DNA of 64,000 bases, from the NCBI RefSeq assembly GCF_010093595.1, contig NW_022985449.1, forward strand, positions 34,917 through 98,916, given 5' to 3'. A program made the translations under genes and the position numbers. Origin of the DNA: Mytilinidion resinicola (taxonomy: Eukaryota > Ascomycota > Dothideomycetes > Mytilinidiales > Mytilinidiaceae). The notes under the pieces are model-generated. The model was given only the letters and a program-made list of their open reading frames with translations, did not search any database and was not told the origin of the DNA. This document shows positions 10,911 through 22,539 of the stretch, piece by piece. How positions within the stretch are numbered: the stretch's first letter is position 1; the number at the start of each line of letters is the position of its first letter.

Positions 10911-12600
10911 ATAAGCAGGCTATTTCCTTAAGTTAACGCTAGCCTTTTTATATAGGCTGTGCTATTGTTAAATTAATATAAGCGCCGACAAGCTTTGCTA
11001 AAGCTTATATGCCGTTTCTTAGCCCCTCTAGAATAATAGGGTAGGAAGTACTTAAGCGAACAGAGCTTTAAAGCGGCGATATAACAGGGTCTAAGTAAGG
11101 TGAAAACGCTACTAAAAGCGGCGGCCACAGCCCTTCTAAAATAGATGCATTTCCACTACTATATATATTTAAATAGATATATATTAGATGGTTTTTATAC
11201 CTATTTTAATAGTTGTTCCTCTATTTTAGTAATATAGTTCGTTATTATTATCGTCTAGTTAAAGGCCTTTAAACGGCTATAACGCTATTACTAGCTCTAT
11301 TATACCTTAAGCATCTACTCTACTTACTATAATATAGGAGCAGGTTTATAGCACCGCCTTATATAAGCTGCTTATTAGGCTTATAGTGCCTAAGGCGTAT
11401 ATATATATAAGGGGGAAGGTTTAGTATAAAAATAACTTTATAAGTATTATAGGCGTTGCTATTATAGGTGCTTCTATTATAAATAGGTTAGCTATCCTTT
11501 TTACTATTTAGCTTTCGGGCCGCTCTCCGGGCGTTAAAAAAATCCTTTTTATCTTATTCTTTATATTAGATCTAAAGCTAGTTTTAATAGAAAACTATAT
11601 TATTTATATTTTTCTATTTAGTAGCTTTTTTTAGTAAAAGGTGTTTAAAAAGGTTTTTATAAAGTATTTTATAGAAATAGCAGTTGCGTATTTATAGGCT
11701 AGGGCTAGAGTACTTATATTTAAGGCTGTTAAGAATAGTATTAAGGCGCTAGATAAAGTTACTAGTATTTTTATTACGTTGCTATTATATACTAGGGCTG
11801 TTTAGTTTATTAAAAAGTTAGTTAGTATAAATAGTAGGCTATTCCTTAAATATAGTATTAAAGTTCTTAAAAAGATCTATTAGTAATTAATAGGGTTCTA
11901 TAGATATTAGTAAGCCTTAGTTCTTAATAGCTTCTAGTACTTAACCTTTATAATAGCTAACTATAAGCTATATCTAGGTAAGTATAGTAGGGTATTACTT
12001 TTTATTTACTTATATAAGAAAGAAAAAATAATTCTTCTATATTTTATACTTATAGTAACCTTTCTTAAAGTTCTATAGTAGGGTCTACTTTTAGCAGCAG
12101 CTATTAAAAGTGCTGTATAGTAGTTATTAAAAGCTAAAAAAGCCTTATCCGCTAGGTCTACTATATAAATTAGGGTTATTTCCTTCTAGTGCGCCTGCTA
12201 TAGTAAATTATTATAAAGAAAGTTAATCCTACTAATAGGTATACAGGTTAATAGTAATAGAAGGGGTAGAGCAGTGCAGTTAGTAGTTATTATTATTATT
12301 AAGACTGTTATAATTGCTATTTTAAAATAGGGCTAGCTAATAGTTATAATAGAGGTGTTATATTTATATTTATAAGGGCGCCCTAGTTTCTAAATTAGGC
12401 TTTAAATTAAAGTTACTAAAAACTTAGCTAAAAATAATACTAGGGTATTTTATTTTCTTATAGAGTAAATTAGTTATATAGGCGGTAAACGGCCTGTCTA
12501 ATAGTAAGTTTTCTAGTTATTTTCTACTATAATAAAAAAACTCCTAATTAGCTAGAATAGGCTGTTCGCTAAATTAAGCAAGACCTTAGTAAAGGGGATA
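10911..12600 (+). other. RIP-degraded coding-like stretch, unidentified
   Basis: Plus-strand frames give long runs broken only by RIP-type stops (for example KALDKVTSIFITLLLYTRA near 11,740-11,800 and INSRLFLKYSIKVLKK near 11,825-11,870). This looks like one former protein of several hundred residues, possibly continuous with the 75-bp repeats that follow. I do not recognise the family. A gag-like protein of the nearby Gypsy element is one possibility, without direct support. Confidence 0.4.
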
Positions 12601-12650
12601 AAGCTAGGCGCGCAGGCTATTATTTATTTTATTTATAATACTAGGCGTAT

Positions 12651-13100
12651 AGGCTATTATTAATACTATTATACGCGGACTATAGTTTCTATATAATATA
12701 ATAGTAAAATAGGGTTAACGCTAGGTATATAGGCTATTATTAATACTATATACGTAGACTATAGTCTTTATACTTATAATAGTAAAGGTATAATACTAGG
12801 CGCGTAGGCTGTTATTAATACTATATACGCAGACTATAGTCTCTATACTTATAATAGTAAAGGTATAATACTAAGCGTGTAGGCTGTTATTAATACTATA
12901 TATACAGACTATAGTTTCTATACTTATAATAGTAAAAGTATAATACTAGGCGTATAGGCTGTTATTAATACTATATATATAGACTATAGTTTCTATACTT
13001 ATAATAGTAAAGGTATAATACTAGGCGTATAGGCTGTTATTAATACTATATACGCAGATTATAGTTTCTATACTTTTAATAGTAAATAGTAGAAGGTAAA
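12651..13100 (+). repeat. 75-bp (25-codon) tandem repeat, about six units
   Basis: The motif aggctRttattaatactat starts at 12,651, 12,731, 12,806, 12,881, 12,956 and 13,031. The first spacing is 80 bp and the rest exactly 75 bp. Because 75 is a multiple of three, the frame is kept. On the plus strand a unit reads GCYQYYIRRLQSLYLQ when stops are taken as Gln. Cys-to-Tyr changes (TGT to TAT) fit RIP, so the unmutated unit may have been Cys-rich. A repeat-bearing protein is inferred; its identity is unknown. Confidence 0.8.
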
Positions 13101-13639
13101 AACTTCGCGTGTAGGTAAAGCTATTAAATTAGTAAGGACTTTCTAGAGTACTGTTACTACTTTTCTATTATAAAAGCCCTCCGGACGCTGGTATAGTTAA
13201 AAGGTTTATTACTTAGCTCTGCGTAGGGAGTTAAATTACTTTATTAGGGGCTATACTTATAGTACTGCTAATAGGTTTTTCCGTTATATAGGTAATAGCT
13301 TAACTATATAGGCAATAGTTAATTATAAAAGCGCGCTCTATTATAAAGAAAAAATTTCTAGGTTGCTTCTATTACTCCCGGAAGCTAAAAGGGTATTTAT
13401 CTTATATTAGGGCTTAAGGTTAGAATCGAAATAAGTTGTATTAATATTAATAAAAAATAAATATAAAAAAGGAAAAGGTTTCTAGGTTTAACGCTGTTAT
13501 AAACTAAAGGTTAGAGCAATATTAATCCGTTCCGCGGAGCCCTAATTATATAACTATCGGGCACGTGTTATATAAATAAACGTATAGCTATAATATAAAG
13601 AGTTCCTTTATACTAGAAAAAATATAAAAATCTATTATA

Positions 13640-14680
13640 TAGAACTTTATAGTTAAGCTACTATAGTCTACTAAACCTATAATAGGTATAAAGTATAATA
13701 TAATACTAGTAATTATAGACTAATTAACTAAGTATACCTACTTTATCCCTTACTAAAAAGTATTAATAGCAAAAGATCTAGCCTATATATTTTTAAAGTA
13801 TATTATTAGCAACTATAGGCTACTTTAGGAGATAATTTTAGACTAAAATAAGCTTTTTATATTAAAATTCTGGCAGACCCTTACTATATAACTAGGAATA
13901 AAGTATAAGCTTTCTATAGTATTTTACCCCTAAATAGACAGGTAAATAGAAAAACTTAATTAGACTTTAGAATAGTACCTATAATACTATATTAATTATA
14001 GGCAGGATAATTAGGTATTACTACTACTAATAGCCTAGTTTGCCTATAATAGCGTATCTATAGAAATAATAAAGGTATTACCCTTTTTTACAAATTATAG
14101 TTTTAATTTAAAGGCGTATTAAAAACCCTAACTTAATAGTATAAGAGCCTAAAAAGCACTACTATTAGTTAAAAATATTAAAAAGCTATAAAGGCAGCTT
14201 TTAATAAATATCTAATTCCTAAAGCTAAGGTTAGTAAGATATTATAACTAATACCGGAGTATTACACTAACCTTTAAAAGGGGGGATAAAGTCTACCTAC
14301 TCTGCAAAAATATTAAAATAAAATAACTAAGTATAAAGTTAGACTATATTAAAATTAGACTATTTAAAATATAGAATATTATTAGCCTAGTAAACTATAA
14401 GCTTAGGCTACCTAATAGGATAAAAATACACCCGGTTTTCTATATATTGCTACTAAAACCCGCACTACCTAATACTAAGCTAGAAAATAATACTAAGCTA
14501 GAAAATAATATTAAGGTCGATAATAATAATAAATATAAAGTTAAGCAAATCCTAGATTTCTAATAGTATAGTTAGTAAAAGAAGTACCTAATTAAGTGGA
14601 AAAAATATAGCACCTTAGAAAATATATAGAAACCGGTTAAAAGTTTAGTAAACTATTAGGAACTCCTGCAGTAGTTTTAC
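13640..14680 (+). pseudogene. RIP-decayed Ty3/Gypsy integrase with chromodomain
   Basis: Plus-strand translation with stops read through gives the integrase core and C-terminus of fungal Ty3/Gypsy Pol: IIDQLTKYTYFIPY (first Asp region), SNYRLLQEIILDQNKLF (second Asp region), FYPQIDRQIEKLNQTLE, LIAQFAYN, then a KGDKVYLL-like SH3 part and HPVFYILLLKP. A chromodomain follows at about 14,540-14,660 (VKQILDF, YLIKWKKY, ENIQKPVKSLVN). Chromodomains steer such elements to heterochromatin. Reverse transcriptase and RNase H were not found next to it, so the element is partial as well as mutated. LTRs were not resolved. Confidence 0.85.
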
Positions 14681-14689
14681 CGCCAGAAT

Positions 14690-16780
14690 CCGGAATAGCC
14701 TAGAATAATAGTAATATTACACTAGCTAGCTAGGAAAAATCTAATAGATTAAAGAACTAGATATTTTAAAGAAAGGCGAGGCTTTCCTTTTAATATACTC
14801 TTATTCTTTCTACTTAGCCTTTTTCTAGTTATTTTTTTTAAGCTTTTCTAGAGTTTTAAAGCTATAATATATTATCTTTTTCCTATACTTATACAGTAAT
14901 TTCTTTTCGGAATCTAGGTAATTAAGCTTTACTATAGCCGCCTTTAAAACTATATAAGTTTTTAACTTTTTATAATAAAGTTTATTTTTTTTACAGGATA
15001 GTTTTTACCCTATAAAGGTTAGCAGAAAAATAGATATATATAATAGTAGACTATACTAACTTATAGGCAGACGCTAAGATACCGGTAATATTATAGTTTA
15101 ATTATTGCGCCTGTATACAGGCTATATAACAATTAGAGTTAAATATAAAAACTATATATAATAAACCCTAAAACTTACACCAGGAATAAGGTATAACTTT
15201 TAAACTAGACGTGTTAATATAATCTATAAGTATAAAACAGCTTTCTTATTTCTTAGCTTTTATATTAAATATTATAAAAGAAAAAATAGAATAGTATAAT
15301 AACAGCCTAATAAATAGGGTATTACTAGCTATTTATCTAAGACCCTACTATAGAAGTACTTTCGGGCTAAAAGCCTTAAAAAGGAAAGTAAGTATTATAA
15401 CCTATAATATAAACCACCTAAGCGTAAAGGCACTTATAAAACTAAGTAAATAAATTAAACTAATTATAAAGGACTAGGTTATAAAACTAAAAAGGTTATA
15501 TATTAAATATATAAATATCCTAGATTCCCCTATAGACTGCTAGTAAATAGGAATAATCTAAGAATAAAATATTATAAGAATAAGGCTATATAATAGCTTA
15601 AGGGGCTTAAGGCTATAAGCTAGAAAAGCGCTTAAAAAGCTTAAGGCTATAAGCTAGAAAAACGCTTAAAGGGCTTAAGGTAGTAAGCTAGATAAGTAAA
15701 TAGGTTTCTTAGAATAAAACTTTTATATATAAAAACGCTTTTTTATATAAATAGGAACTTTATATTTAACTTAAGACTTTAATACTACTTATTAGAAGTA
15801 ATAACCCTGTTTTATACCTAAGATTAATTTTACCTTACCTTTTAAAGACTATTACACCCTAATAATAACTTAACCTATACCCTGCCTTAGTATATAATAC
15901 TTAGAAGGTATAGAAAAAACAACCTATTATATTATAATAGAAGTTTTAATATATAATAACTTTAGTGCTATATATAGCACCTATCTAGAAGCCGGTTTTA
16001 TCTATATTTTATATATTCTTATTATCTATATTATATAAAGTCTTAGCCTTTATATAGTTATTAAAAAAGTATTATACCCGGTTAGGATTATTATTAGTAA
16101 GTACGCGCTTAAGCTTAAAAAACTATATATAGCAGGACTATAGCTTATTATTACGTATAAGGAATTAATATATTTATTACTAGCTAAAAAGATTAAGGTA
16201 TATATATTAAAAAAGTAGTCCGGTCTTTTAATATAGTACTATTATTACTATTATACGGATAACTCGGTACCTATATAGGAATCCAGCCTCTATAAGGTAT
16301 ATATAATATTAAATATTTAAAGCCTTACTTACTAGAAAGACTTTATATTAATTAGTATACGCAATTTTATAAAAATTTATTTTTCCGAAAAGGCGATTCC
16401 GAAATATATTTAGGTTAATATTATAGGATTTTACGTAGTCCGCACGCGATCTATATAGCCCGTTGCGCTAAGTAATAATACCCTACTATAGGCGCTTTTT
16501 AAAGCCAGGCGCCTAAGGCTAGTAAAGTATATTAGTAGTTAGTTTTAAATTATTTAAAACTAGCAGTAATATATATTTTTATAAAGTTAATATTTATAGG
16601 CCGGCAGAACTTTAGTTCGCAGCGTGCTAAACTATATATAGCTAGTACACGCGAAAAAATCTTTTAATATTTAAAAACGTAATAACTAGGTTAAATATAA
16701 TAACCTAATTACCTATATTAGTCCCTAAAATATAAGGGAAAATATAAGTAATATAATACTCGTGCGTAAGAAGCGGCGCT
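14690..16780 (+). other. RIP-degraded DNA with a long unidentified former ORF
   Basis: At 14,760-15,000 there is only T-rich sequence. From about 15,050 to 16,750 one plus-strand reading is nearly continuous if TAA/TAG are read as Gln/Arg (for example PVRIIISKYALKLKKLYIAG near 16,080 and DNSVPIQESSLYKVYIILN near 16,255). This suggests a former protein of about 500 residues. I do not recognise it. Confidence 0.45.
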
Positions 16781-17342
16781 CGGACCCTGCCCGGAAGATA
16801 GAAGTATCTGCGCCTTGATTTTCGTCCTCTCTACTATATTGGCCATCTACAAGCTTTTTCGGCGTTTGATTAATAACCGACCGCACAAATCTGCTATAGG
16901 ATTAACGTCGATATTCGCGCCGACGACCTAGACTTCACCTACGGCTTCGTTTTCCCGCTGGCTCTGGAGTAGATGCCTAGCTCGGGATTTGCTTCCATGC
17001 CGATGCGGCGATGGCGAGGCGCTCCATACAGCCGGCTATGGCAGTATGCTGCGAACATTTGCGAAAGCAACCAGTTCCGGGGAACCAGGTCCCTGGAAGC
17101 CTACACCGAGCCTGCTAGAAATATGCACGAGCGGCCGAAACCAGCCAAGTGGTCGCTGGGTGCGGGAATTAAGCGTATGATGACGGAGAGCTCGAAGCAA
17201 GGAGGATTACGGAGGGGCTATAAGACGCCCATAAGGATGTACGAATCTTCTCTCATATTTAAGCTAGGCCCATACGTATTGGGTCCGCGGGAATGTGTTA
17301 TGTACGCAGGAGCCAACTTGCTCCAGGAACCAAACAGCGACC
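16781..17342. other. Boundary DNA, no convincing gene
   Basis: Normal base composition returns here. An open frame of 139 codons on the plus strand (16,973-17,392) has no domain, no obvious codon bias and overlaps the 3' end of the MFS gene, so I do not call it a gene. The 3' UTR of the minus-strand transporter probably lies here. Confidence 0.5.
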
Positions 17343-19264
17343 TCACGCAACCTCTATCACCTCCTCCCTCTTCGTCCCGTCAGCCCCGATAAACGACGTA
17401 TACTTCATCTTCTTAACCGCCGTGCTCGCTTTCCGCGGGTTCTTGGATTCAAATATATCATCCATCTCCTCAAGCGTAAGCCCTTTCGTTTCGACGAAGA
17501 AGAAGTACATGAAGGCGAACTCGAAGAGGTCCCAGAACACGAAGAAGACGTAAAACCAGTATCCGATCTGCGCATATTAGCATCTACGTTGAAAAGGAGT
17601 GGGGGAGGAGAAGTGGTGCTCACATTCGACAACGCAATCGGCGCGACGAAAGTATTCAGGAAGCCAGCGGCACCGCCCATGAGCTTGTACGTCCCCATCC
17701 CCTTCGCACGCATATCGTTGCTCATCACCTCGGCGGGATAAATCGGCTGCATTGACGTCCAAGCCCACGCAAAGACAGCTCCGAAGATGTAGATGAATGC
17801 AATCGAGGCAGAGGAAGATGCGTCGCTACCCGTTTTGACATATCCAGCAGCTGTTCCAGCCGTGATAGCGAGAGCAATGATCATACCAGCGCAGCTCCCA
17901 AGCAACATCTTACGCCGGCCGATGATGTCGTGGAAGCGGGTGCCGGCAGTCGAGAAGATCCAGCCAACGAGAGCGTAGATGATGTTCATGAGGAGCTTCG
18001 TGTCGGTGTCGTGGATGCCGACGTTGGCGATCAGGTAGGGAAGGTAGTATGAAATGACGCTGGGAATCATGGTTAGATCGATGGACGCATATTCTCTGCC
18101 AGGGAAATGCTTACTTGTTCCCTGAGAACTGCCCAAACCAGGCGAAGGTAAGATTGAGCATGGTCCGGTATCTCCGGGCGGGAGTCTTGAAGAGGACGCG
18201 GAGGTCGAAGAAATTCTTCCACTCCGTGACGCCGTCGTCTCGCAGGGACTCAATCATCTCTTGCATCTCAAGCTTTACGATTGGGTGATCTGGGTCGCCG
18301 TTGGCGTGGTATTTTACTAGGAAAGCTCTTGCTTCTTCGTGTCGGTCTTTTGCTACAAGCCTACTTCGTGTCAGCCATCGCTAAGCAGCTAGATGCTTAA
18401 AGCACTAACCATCGCGGAGACTCGGGGAAGAACAAGATTGCGATTGATACCAGGCCTGGGCACGCCATTTGAAGCCAAAGCGGAAGTCTCCAGTCCAAAT
18501 TGCCATTGTGGGACAGGTGCTTATGTGCCCCGTATACGGAGGAGGTTGCGAGAATTGAGCCCTGTGGTCTCGTTCAGCGGAGTTCAGTCTCCTTAAGTTC
18601 CCCAAAAGACATGCGAATATACATACGATAAAGTAGAAGGTGTTATAAAGCCCAGCTAATGTCCCTCTGTATTGCGCTGGGGCGACTTCAACCAAGTACA
18701 GCGGACTCGCTGAGCAAGCACATGTGGCAAAGAAAGAGAGCAAGAACCGGCCACCAATGAAAGTCGGAAGGTTCTTTGCAGTCGCAGTGATACAGGTTCC
18801 CACGATGACGCCGATGGTTCCGATGAAGATGAAGCGTTTGCGGCCTTGCCAATCTGCGACCCAAACAAAGAGTGCTGCACACATCTGACCGACGGAGAAG
18901 ATTGCAAAAACGATCCCAGTGCTAGCAGTGCCATTTGAGGGGAGACCGTAGTAGTTCGTGTAGTTGGGTAGAGTGTTGATAGAGCCCATGAGAGAGCTGT
19001 CGAAGCCTGAATACAAGGATCAATACCTATCGAGTCTATGGAGAATAATCCGCAATACTTACCACTCATTGTGGAATTCAAGAAGCAGATTCCGCAGAGC
19101 AGGTAGAGTCGTAGATGGCCATACCCCCAAGCACTAATCTTGTGCTTCGACATTATGGCTGCATACGTTCCATTAGGATTGCCACTGATCTCAACCTCCT
19201 CCACCACGGCTTTGAGGTCCTCATGGTCGCTCCCAGTGGATGCCATCCGTGCTGAGTCTGCCAT
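17343..19264 (-). CDS. MFS sugar transporter (lactose permease/hexose transporter type)
   Basis: The predicted 546-residue, 12-helix sugar porter (PF00083) should act at the plasma membrane. Six exons: 19264-19063, 19006-18627, 18561-18410, 18360-18115, 18059-17624, 17567-17343; they sum to a whole number of codons. Visible sugar-porter marks are FDSSLMGSI after the first helix, [12 protein letters not shown] (the GRK/R loop), [23 protein letters not shown] before the central loop, [32 protein letters not shown] and [16 protein letters not shown] at the end. The start ATG is followed by a hydrophilic tail and no signal peptide, as usual. It is divergent from a beta-mannosidase gene, so mannose-containing disaccharides or oligosaccharides are a reasonable substrate guess; the sequence itself does not prove specificity. 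Confidence 0.9.
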
Positions 19265-19759
19265 GATGCTTTTCAGATCTGGATGTGGGAGTTCAAGAAT
19301 GGGGTGAAGTCGAAAGGAAGATGCGTTTCTCCCGCGCACTACAGGCAGTATATCTACACGCGCCCAGCCACCTTAACTGACTCTGTAGCGCCATCAGAGT
19401 CGTATCCTGTCGTCGCAGCCGTCCCCTTCCCCTAGCCATCGGCCAACTCTCTCCCGACGAAAATGTTGGCATTGTGTTGATGATCGTTGCTCCACGAAGA
19501 GCACCCCGCCCTTTGCGGGTACCCCATCTTCGGCATACCGTATCCGAACCCTGCTAAAGGAACGCTACCCCGGATGTCACCCTTCAGACGCCGATATCAC
19601 TCGCCGCGGCCCGATATTTCAAGTATCGGCGTTTGATTTCTCCACGCCTGATTCATGTCGGCTATTCTATTCTGTCCTGACTCCATGCTTCAAAAAGCGG
19701 TGATATATCCCGTCTAACCTCCCACTTCATTATCGGTTATCGAATTCCAGTAAAATCAC
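19265..19759. promoter_or_regulatory. Shared divergent promoter with CreA-type sites
   Basis: These 495 bp separate the start codons of the sugar transporter and the beta-mannosidase. Two matches to the CreA/Mig1 consensus SYGGRG occur on the minus strand: GCGGGG over 19504-19509 and CCGGGG over 19568-19573. Carbon catabolite repression of both genes is therefore plausible. The motif is short, so chance matches are possible. Confidence 0.5.
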
Positions 19760-22384
19760 ATGATGGGGTCACCAATCTCAGCTCAGACCCTCTCCAGCGG
19801 ATGGACTTTCAAACAAGGGGCTCGAGACTCCACCGAAGAATGGCTCTCCGCGGCGGCCATCCCATCAGAAGTCCACACCGACCTACTTCACCACAAAAAG
19901 ATTCCTGATCCATATATTAACCTCAATGAGCTTTCTGTACGCTGGGTCGGAGATCAAACATGGACTTACCGGACCGAATTTCCTACGCCTCAAAATTTTG
20001 GGTTACCCGGGTTTACTACTGACCTCGTGTTCCAAGGCCTGGATACTTTCGCGACCGTGTACCTTAACGGCCTCGAGCTTTTAGTATCAGACAACATGTT
20101 CGTCGAGCACCGGATTAATGTAGCGAGTCTGCTTGCTTGGAGCGATAAGAAGAAGACGAACACGCTCGAGATCGTCTTCGAACCCGCACGCGCAAAAGGC
20201 CTGGAACTCGTGAAGCAGCATCCTGAACACCGCTTCATCGTGCATCAGACCGAAGTCAGCCGAGGGCCGGTCCGGAAAGCACAGTACCAATGGGGCTGGG
20301 ACTGGGGTCCGATTTTGATGACATGTGGCATATGGAAACCCATCACCGTGGAGACGTATGAAGTGCGGATCGAGGATCTATGGCTGAAATACGATCTCAG
20401 CGATGATCTTAAGAAAGTGAAGGGTGAGTTCTTTGGTACCGTACCGGATTGTGAGAACTACACCGCGAAAGTCACGTTCGAGCTATCTTTCGATGGTAAT
20501 CAGGTCGTGAAAGTCGACGGCGTGCAAAAGAGCAAAGACGGCCTCTATACTGCCCCATTCTCACTTTCGGATCCCTCGCTATGGTGGCCTCGCAACTACG
20601 GGGCTCAGAATCTCTATACTATTCGCATGCATGTCTCATCCCAGAAGCACACCATCCCCAGCACCCACCAGAAGCGTGTCGGCTTCCGCAGCGCGGCACT
20701 CATTCAAGAAAAAGACGCCATTGGCACCTCATTCTACTTCCGCATAAACAACGTCGACATCTTCTGCGGTGGCTCCTGCTGGATCCCGGCCGACAACTTT
20801 CTCTCCCAGATCACGCCCGATCGGTATCGCCAATGGCTTGAACTCACTGCCGACGGGAACCAAACTATGATCCGGGTCTGGGGCGGCGGAATCTACGAAA
20901 CTGACGCCTTCTACGACGCGTGCGACGAGTTGGGAGTGCTCGTTTGGCAAGACTTTGCATTTGCATGCGCCTTATACCCGACCTACGATTCTTACCTCAA
21001 ATCCATAGAGCTCGAAGCTCGTCAGAATGCTCGCCGGCTGCGGAACCACCCTGCTCTTGTTATTTGGGCGGGTAATAATGAAGACTACCAGCTCATCGAG
21101 CGGTATGGGTTGGAGTACAACTTCGAAGACGACAAAGATCCTGAATCCTGGCTCTGTTCCACCTTTCCCGCGCGCTACATCTACGAGCACCTTCTCCCAA
21201 AAGTCGTGAGTGAGGAAACGAAGGGCTTGCTATACCACCCCTCTTCTCCCTGGGGCAATGGCGTATCCACCACCCTAAAAGTCGACCAGACAGTTGGCGA
21301 CGTGCATCAGTGGAACGTATGGCACGGAGAAATGCGGCCATATCAGCACCTCCCTCAAATGGGGGGACGGTTCGTGAGCGAGTTTGGCATGGAAGCGTAC
21401 CCGCATCTCGAGACGCTGAAGAGCTGCGTCACAGATCCGAGCCAGCAGTATCCCGGAAGTCGAATGATGGATTTCAGAAACAAGGCTATTGGGCATGAGA
21501 GACGCATGGTAATATACGTGGCAGAGAACTTCAGGATTACCGACGGCAGCATTGAGACTTTTACGCACTTGACGCAGGTCATGCAGGCAGATGCGATGGG
21601 CTGGGCGTACAGCGGGTGGCGGCGGCAATGGAGGAAGCATGGTGATAGGAAATGCGGAGGCGTGTTGGTATGGCAGTTGAACGATTCGTGGCCCACGGTC
21701 TCTTGGGGCGTGGTTGATTACTGGTTGGTGAAGAAGCCGGCGTGGTATGCGATCAAGAGAGCCATGGAGCCGGTGGCGATTGGAGTTGAAAGGAAGTTCC
21801 GCGATTGGACGATGAGGAAGGCCGATGAGCTGTGGCAGAGAGATACGGGACATGTGGATCCTGTCGCCGCCGTGAAGGTCTCGTTCGATCTGTGGGTTGC
21901 GAGTAGTCGGCTTGAGCCTATTGAGGGTCTTTTCAATATCAGCTACCTCTCGGTGGCTACTGGTAAGCCGCTCTACAAAGTCATAACGAGAAGGATAACG
22001 ATCACGCCAAATGGAACGACGGAGGTCTTGACGGACTACACACCCGAGGATCCTTTGACGGAAGAATCCGCAGAGGAGCTTGATCCCTACCTCATCCACG
22101 TCACTCTCTCCGTCGGAGATAGGGTACTCGCAACGCATGTCTCTTGGCCTGATCCAATCAAGTACTTAAACTTCGACAACCGAGACGTAAAGGGCGAGTA
22201 CTCTGATGACAAGCGTTCTGTCACGATCACAGCCGGCAATCCCGTCAAGGGCTTTGTGTTCAGTGAGCGGAGAGGAGTAAAGTTGAGTGACAATGGGTTC
22301 GACATCATGCCTGGCGAAAAGAAAGTCGTCTTCGTGGAAGGAATCGAGGCGGAGAAGTTGCACTGGCGGTATATTGGAGCGTAG
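19760..22384 (+). CDS. Beta-mannosidase, glycoside hydrolase family 2 (intracellular MndB type)
   Basis: This single-exon gene encodes 874 residues and hydrolyses terminal beta-1,4-mannosyl residues from manno-oligosaccharides. The order is an N-terminal GH2 sugar-binding domain (WTFKQ, WVGDQTWTYRTEF, FQGLDTFATVYLNG), an immunoglobulin-like domain, then the TIM barrel with RVWGGGIYETDAFYDACDE and LVWQDFAFACALYP. The acid/base is Glu441 in WAGNNE and the nucleophile is Glu541 in FVSEFGMEAYP. A C-terminal beta domain follows. There is no signal peptide, and length fits the intracellular MndB group rather than secreted MndA. It pairs with the divergent sugar transporter: import, then cleavage. 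A second ATG directly follows the first (MMGS), so the start is uncertain by one residue. Confidence 0.95.
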   Translation: MMGSPISAQTLSSGWTFKQGARDSTEEWLSAAAIPSEVHTDLLHHKKIPDPYINLNELSVRWVGDQTWTYRTEFPTPQNFGLPGFTTDLVFQGLDTFATVYLNGLELLVSDNMFVEHRINVASLLAWSDKKKTNTLEIVFEPARAKGLELVKQHPEHRFIVHQTEVSRGPVRKAQYQWGWDWGPILMTCGIWKPITVETYEVRIEDLWLKYDLSDDLKKVKGEFFGTVPDCENYTAKVTFELSFDGNQVVKVDGVQKSKDGLYTAPFSLSDPSLWWPRNYGAQNLYTIRMHVSSQKHTIPSTHQKRVGFRSAALIQEKDAIGTSFYFRINNVDIFCGGSCWIPADNFLSQITPDRYRQWLELTADGNQTMIRVWGGGIYETDAFYDACDELGVLVWQDFAFACALYPTYDSYLKSIELEARQNARRLRNHPALVIWAGNNEDYQLIERYGLEYNFEDDKDPESWLCSTFPARYIYEHLLPKVVSEETKGLLYHPSSPWGNGVSTTLKVDQTVGDVHQWNVWHGEMRPYQHLPQMGGRFVSEFGMEAYPHLETLKSCVTDPSQQYPGSRMMDFRNKAIGHERRMVIYVAENFRITDGSIETFTHLTQVMQADAMGWAYSGWRRQWRKHGDRKCGGVLVWQLNDSWPTVSWGVVDYWLVKKPAWYAIKRAMEPVAIGVERKFRDWTMRKADELWQRDTGHVDPVAAVKVSFDLWVASSRLEPIEGLFNISYLSVATGKPLYKVITRRITITPNGTTEVLTDYTPEDPLTEESAEELDPYLIHVTLSVGDRVLATHVSWPDPIKYLNFDNRDVKGEYSDDKRSVTITAGNPVKGFVFSERRGVKLSDNGFDIMPGEKKVVFVEGIEAEKLHWRYIGA

Positions 22385-22539
22385 ACAGTCGATATACACC
22401 CTTAAAAGAGTGTGACTATTTGAAGCAATGCCATTTTGATACAGGAACTTGTGGTAAAGGGAATCCTTGAATCCACTAGGTCATGCCTGATCCCATATAC
22501 TAGTCATAACCATAACATTGACCGATGACAGATCGAAAA

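Larger units (their letters stand above)
1000..16780. repeat. RIP-mutated AT-rich repeat block
   Basis: From about 1,000 to 16,780 the sequence is dominated by TpA and almost lacks CpA and TpG, the signature left by RIP (C to T in CpA context on both strands). No ORF above about 95 codons survives, yet long stretches translate as known proteins if in-frame stops are taken as mutated Gln, Arg or Trp codons. The right boundary is sharp: CpA and TpG return within about 50 bp of 16,780. The left boundary is a gradient, heavy above 1,000, milder at 290-1,000 and absent below 290. Confidence 0.9.

Noticed and set aside
12651..13100. CRISPR array
   Set aside because: Direct repeats without unique spacers, in a eukaryotic genome; it is a simple tandem repeat.
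1..16780. A complete Starship element
   Set aside because: The captain-type gene is clear, but no element ends, target site or comparison strain are visible. I report the gene, not the element.
16973..17392. 139-codon plus-strand ORF
   Set aside because: No domain, overlaps the 3' coding end of the transporter on the other strand, composition not gene-like.
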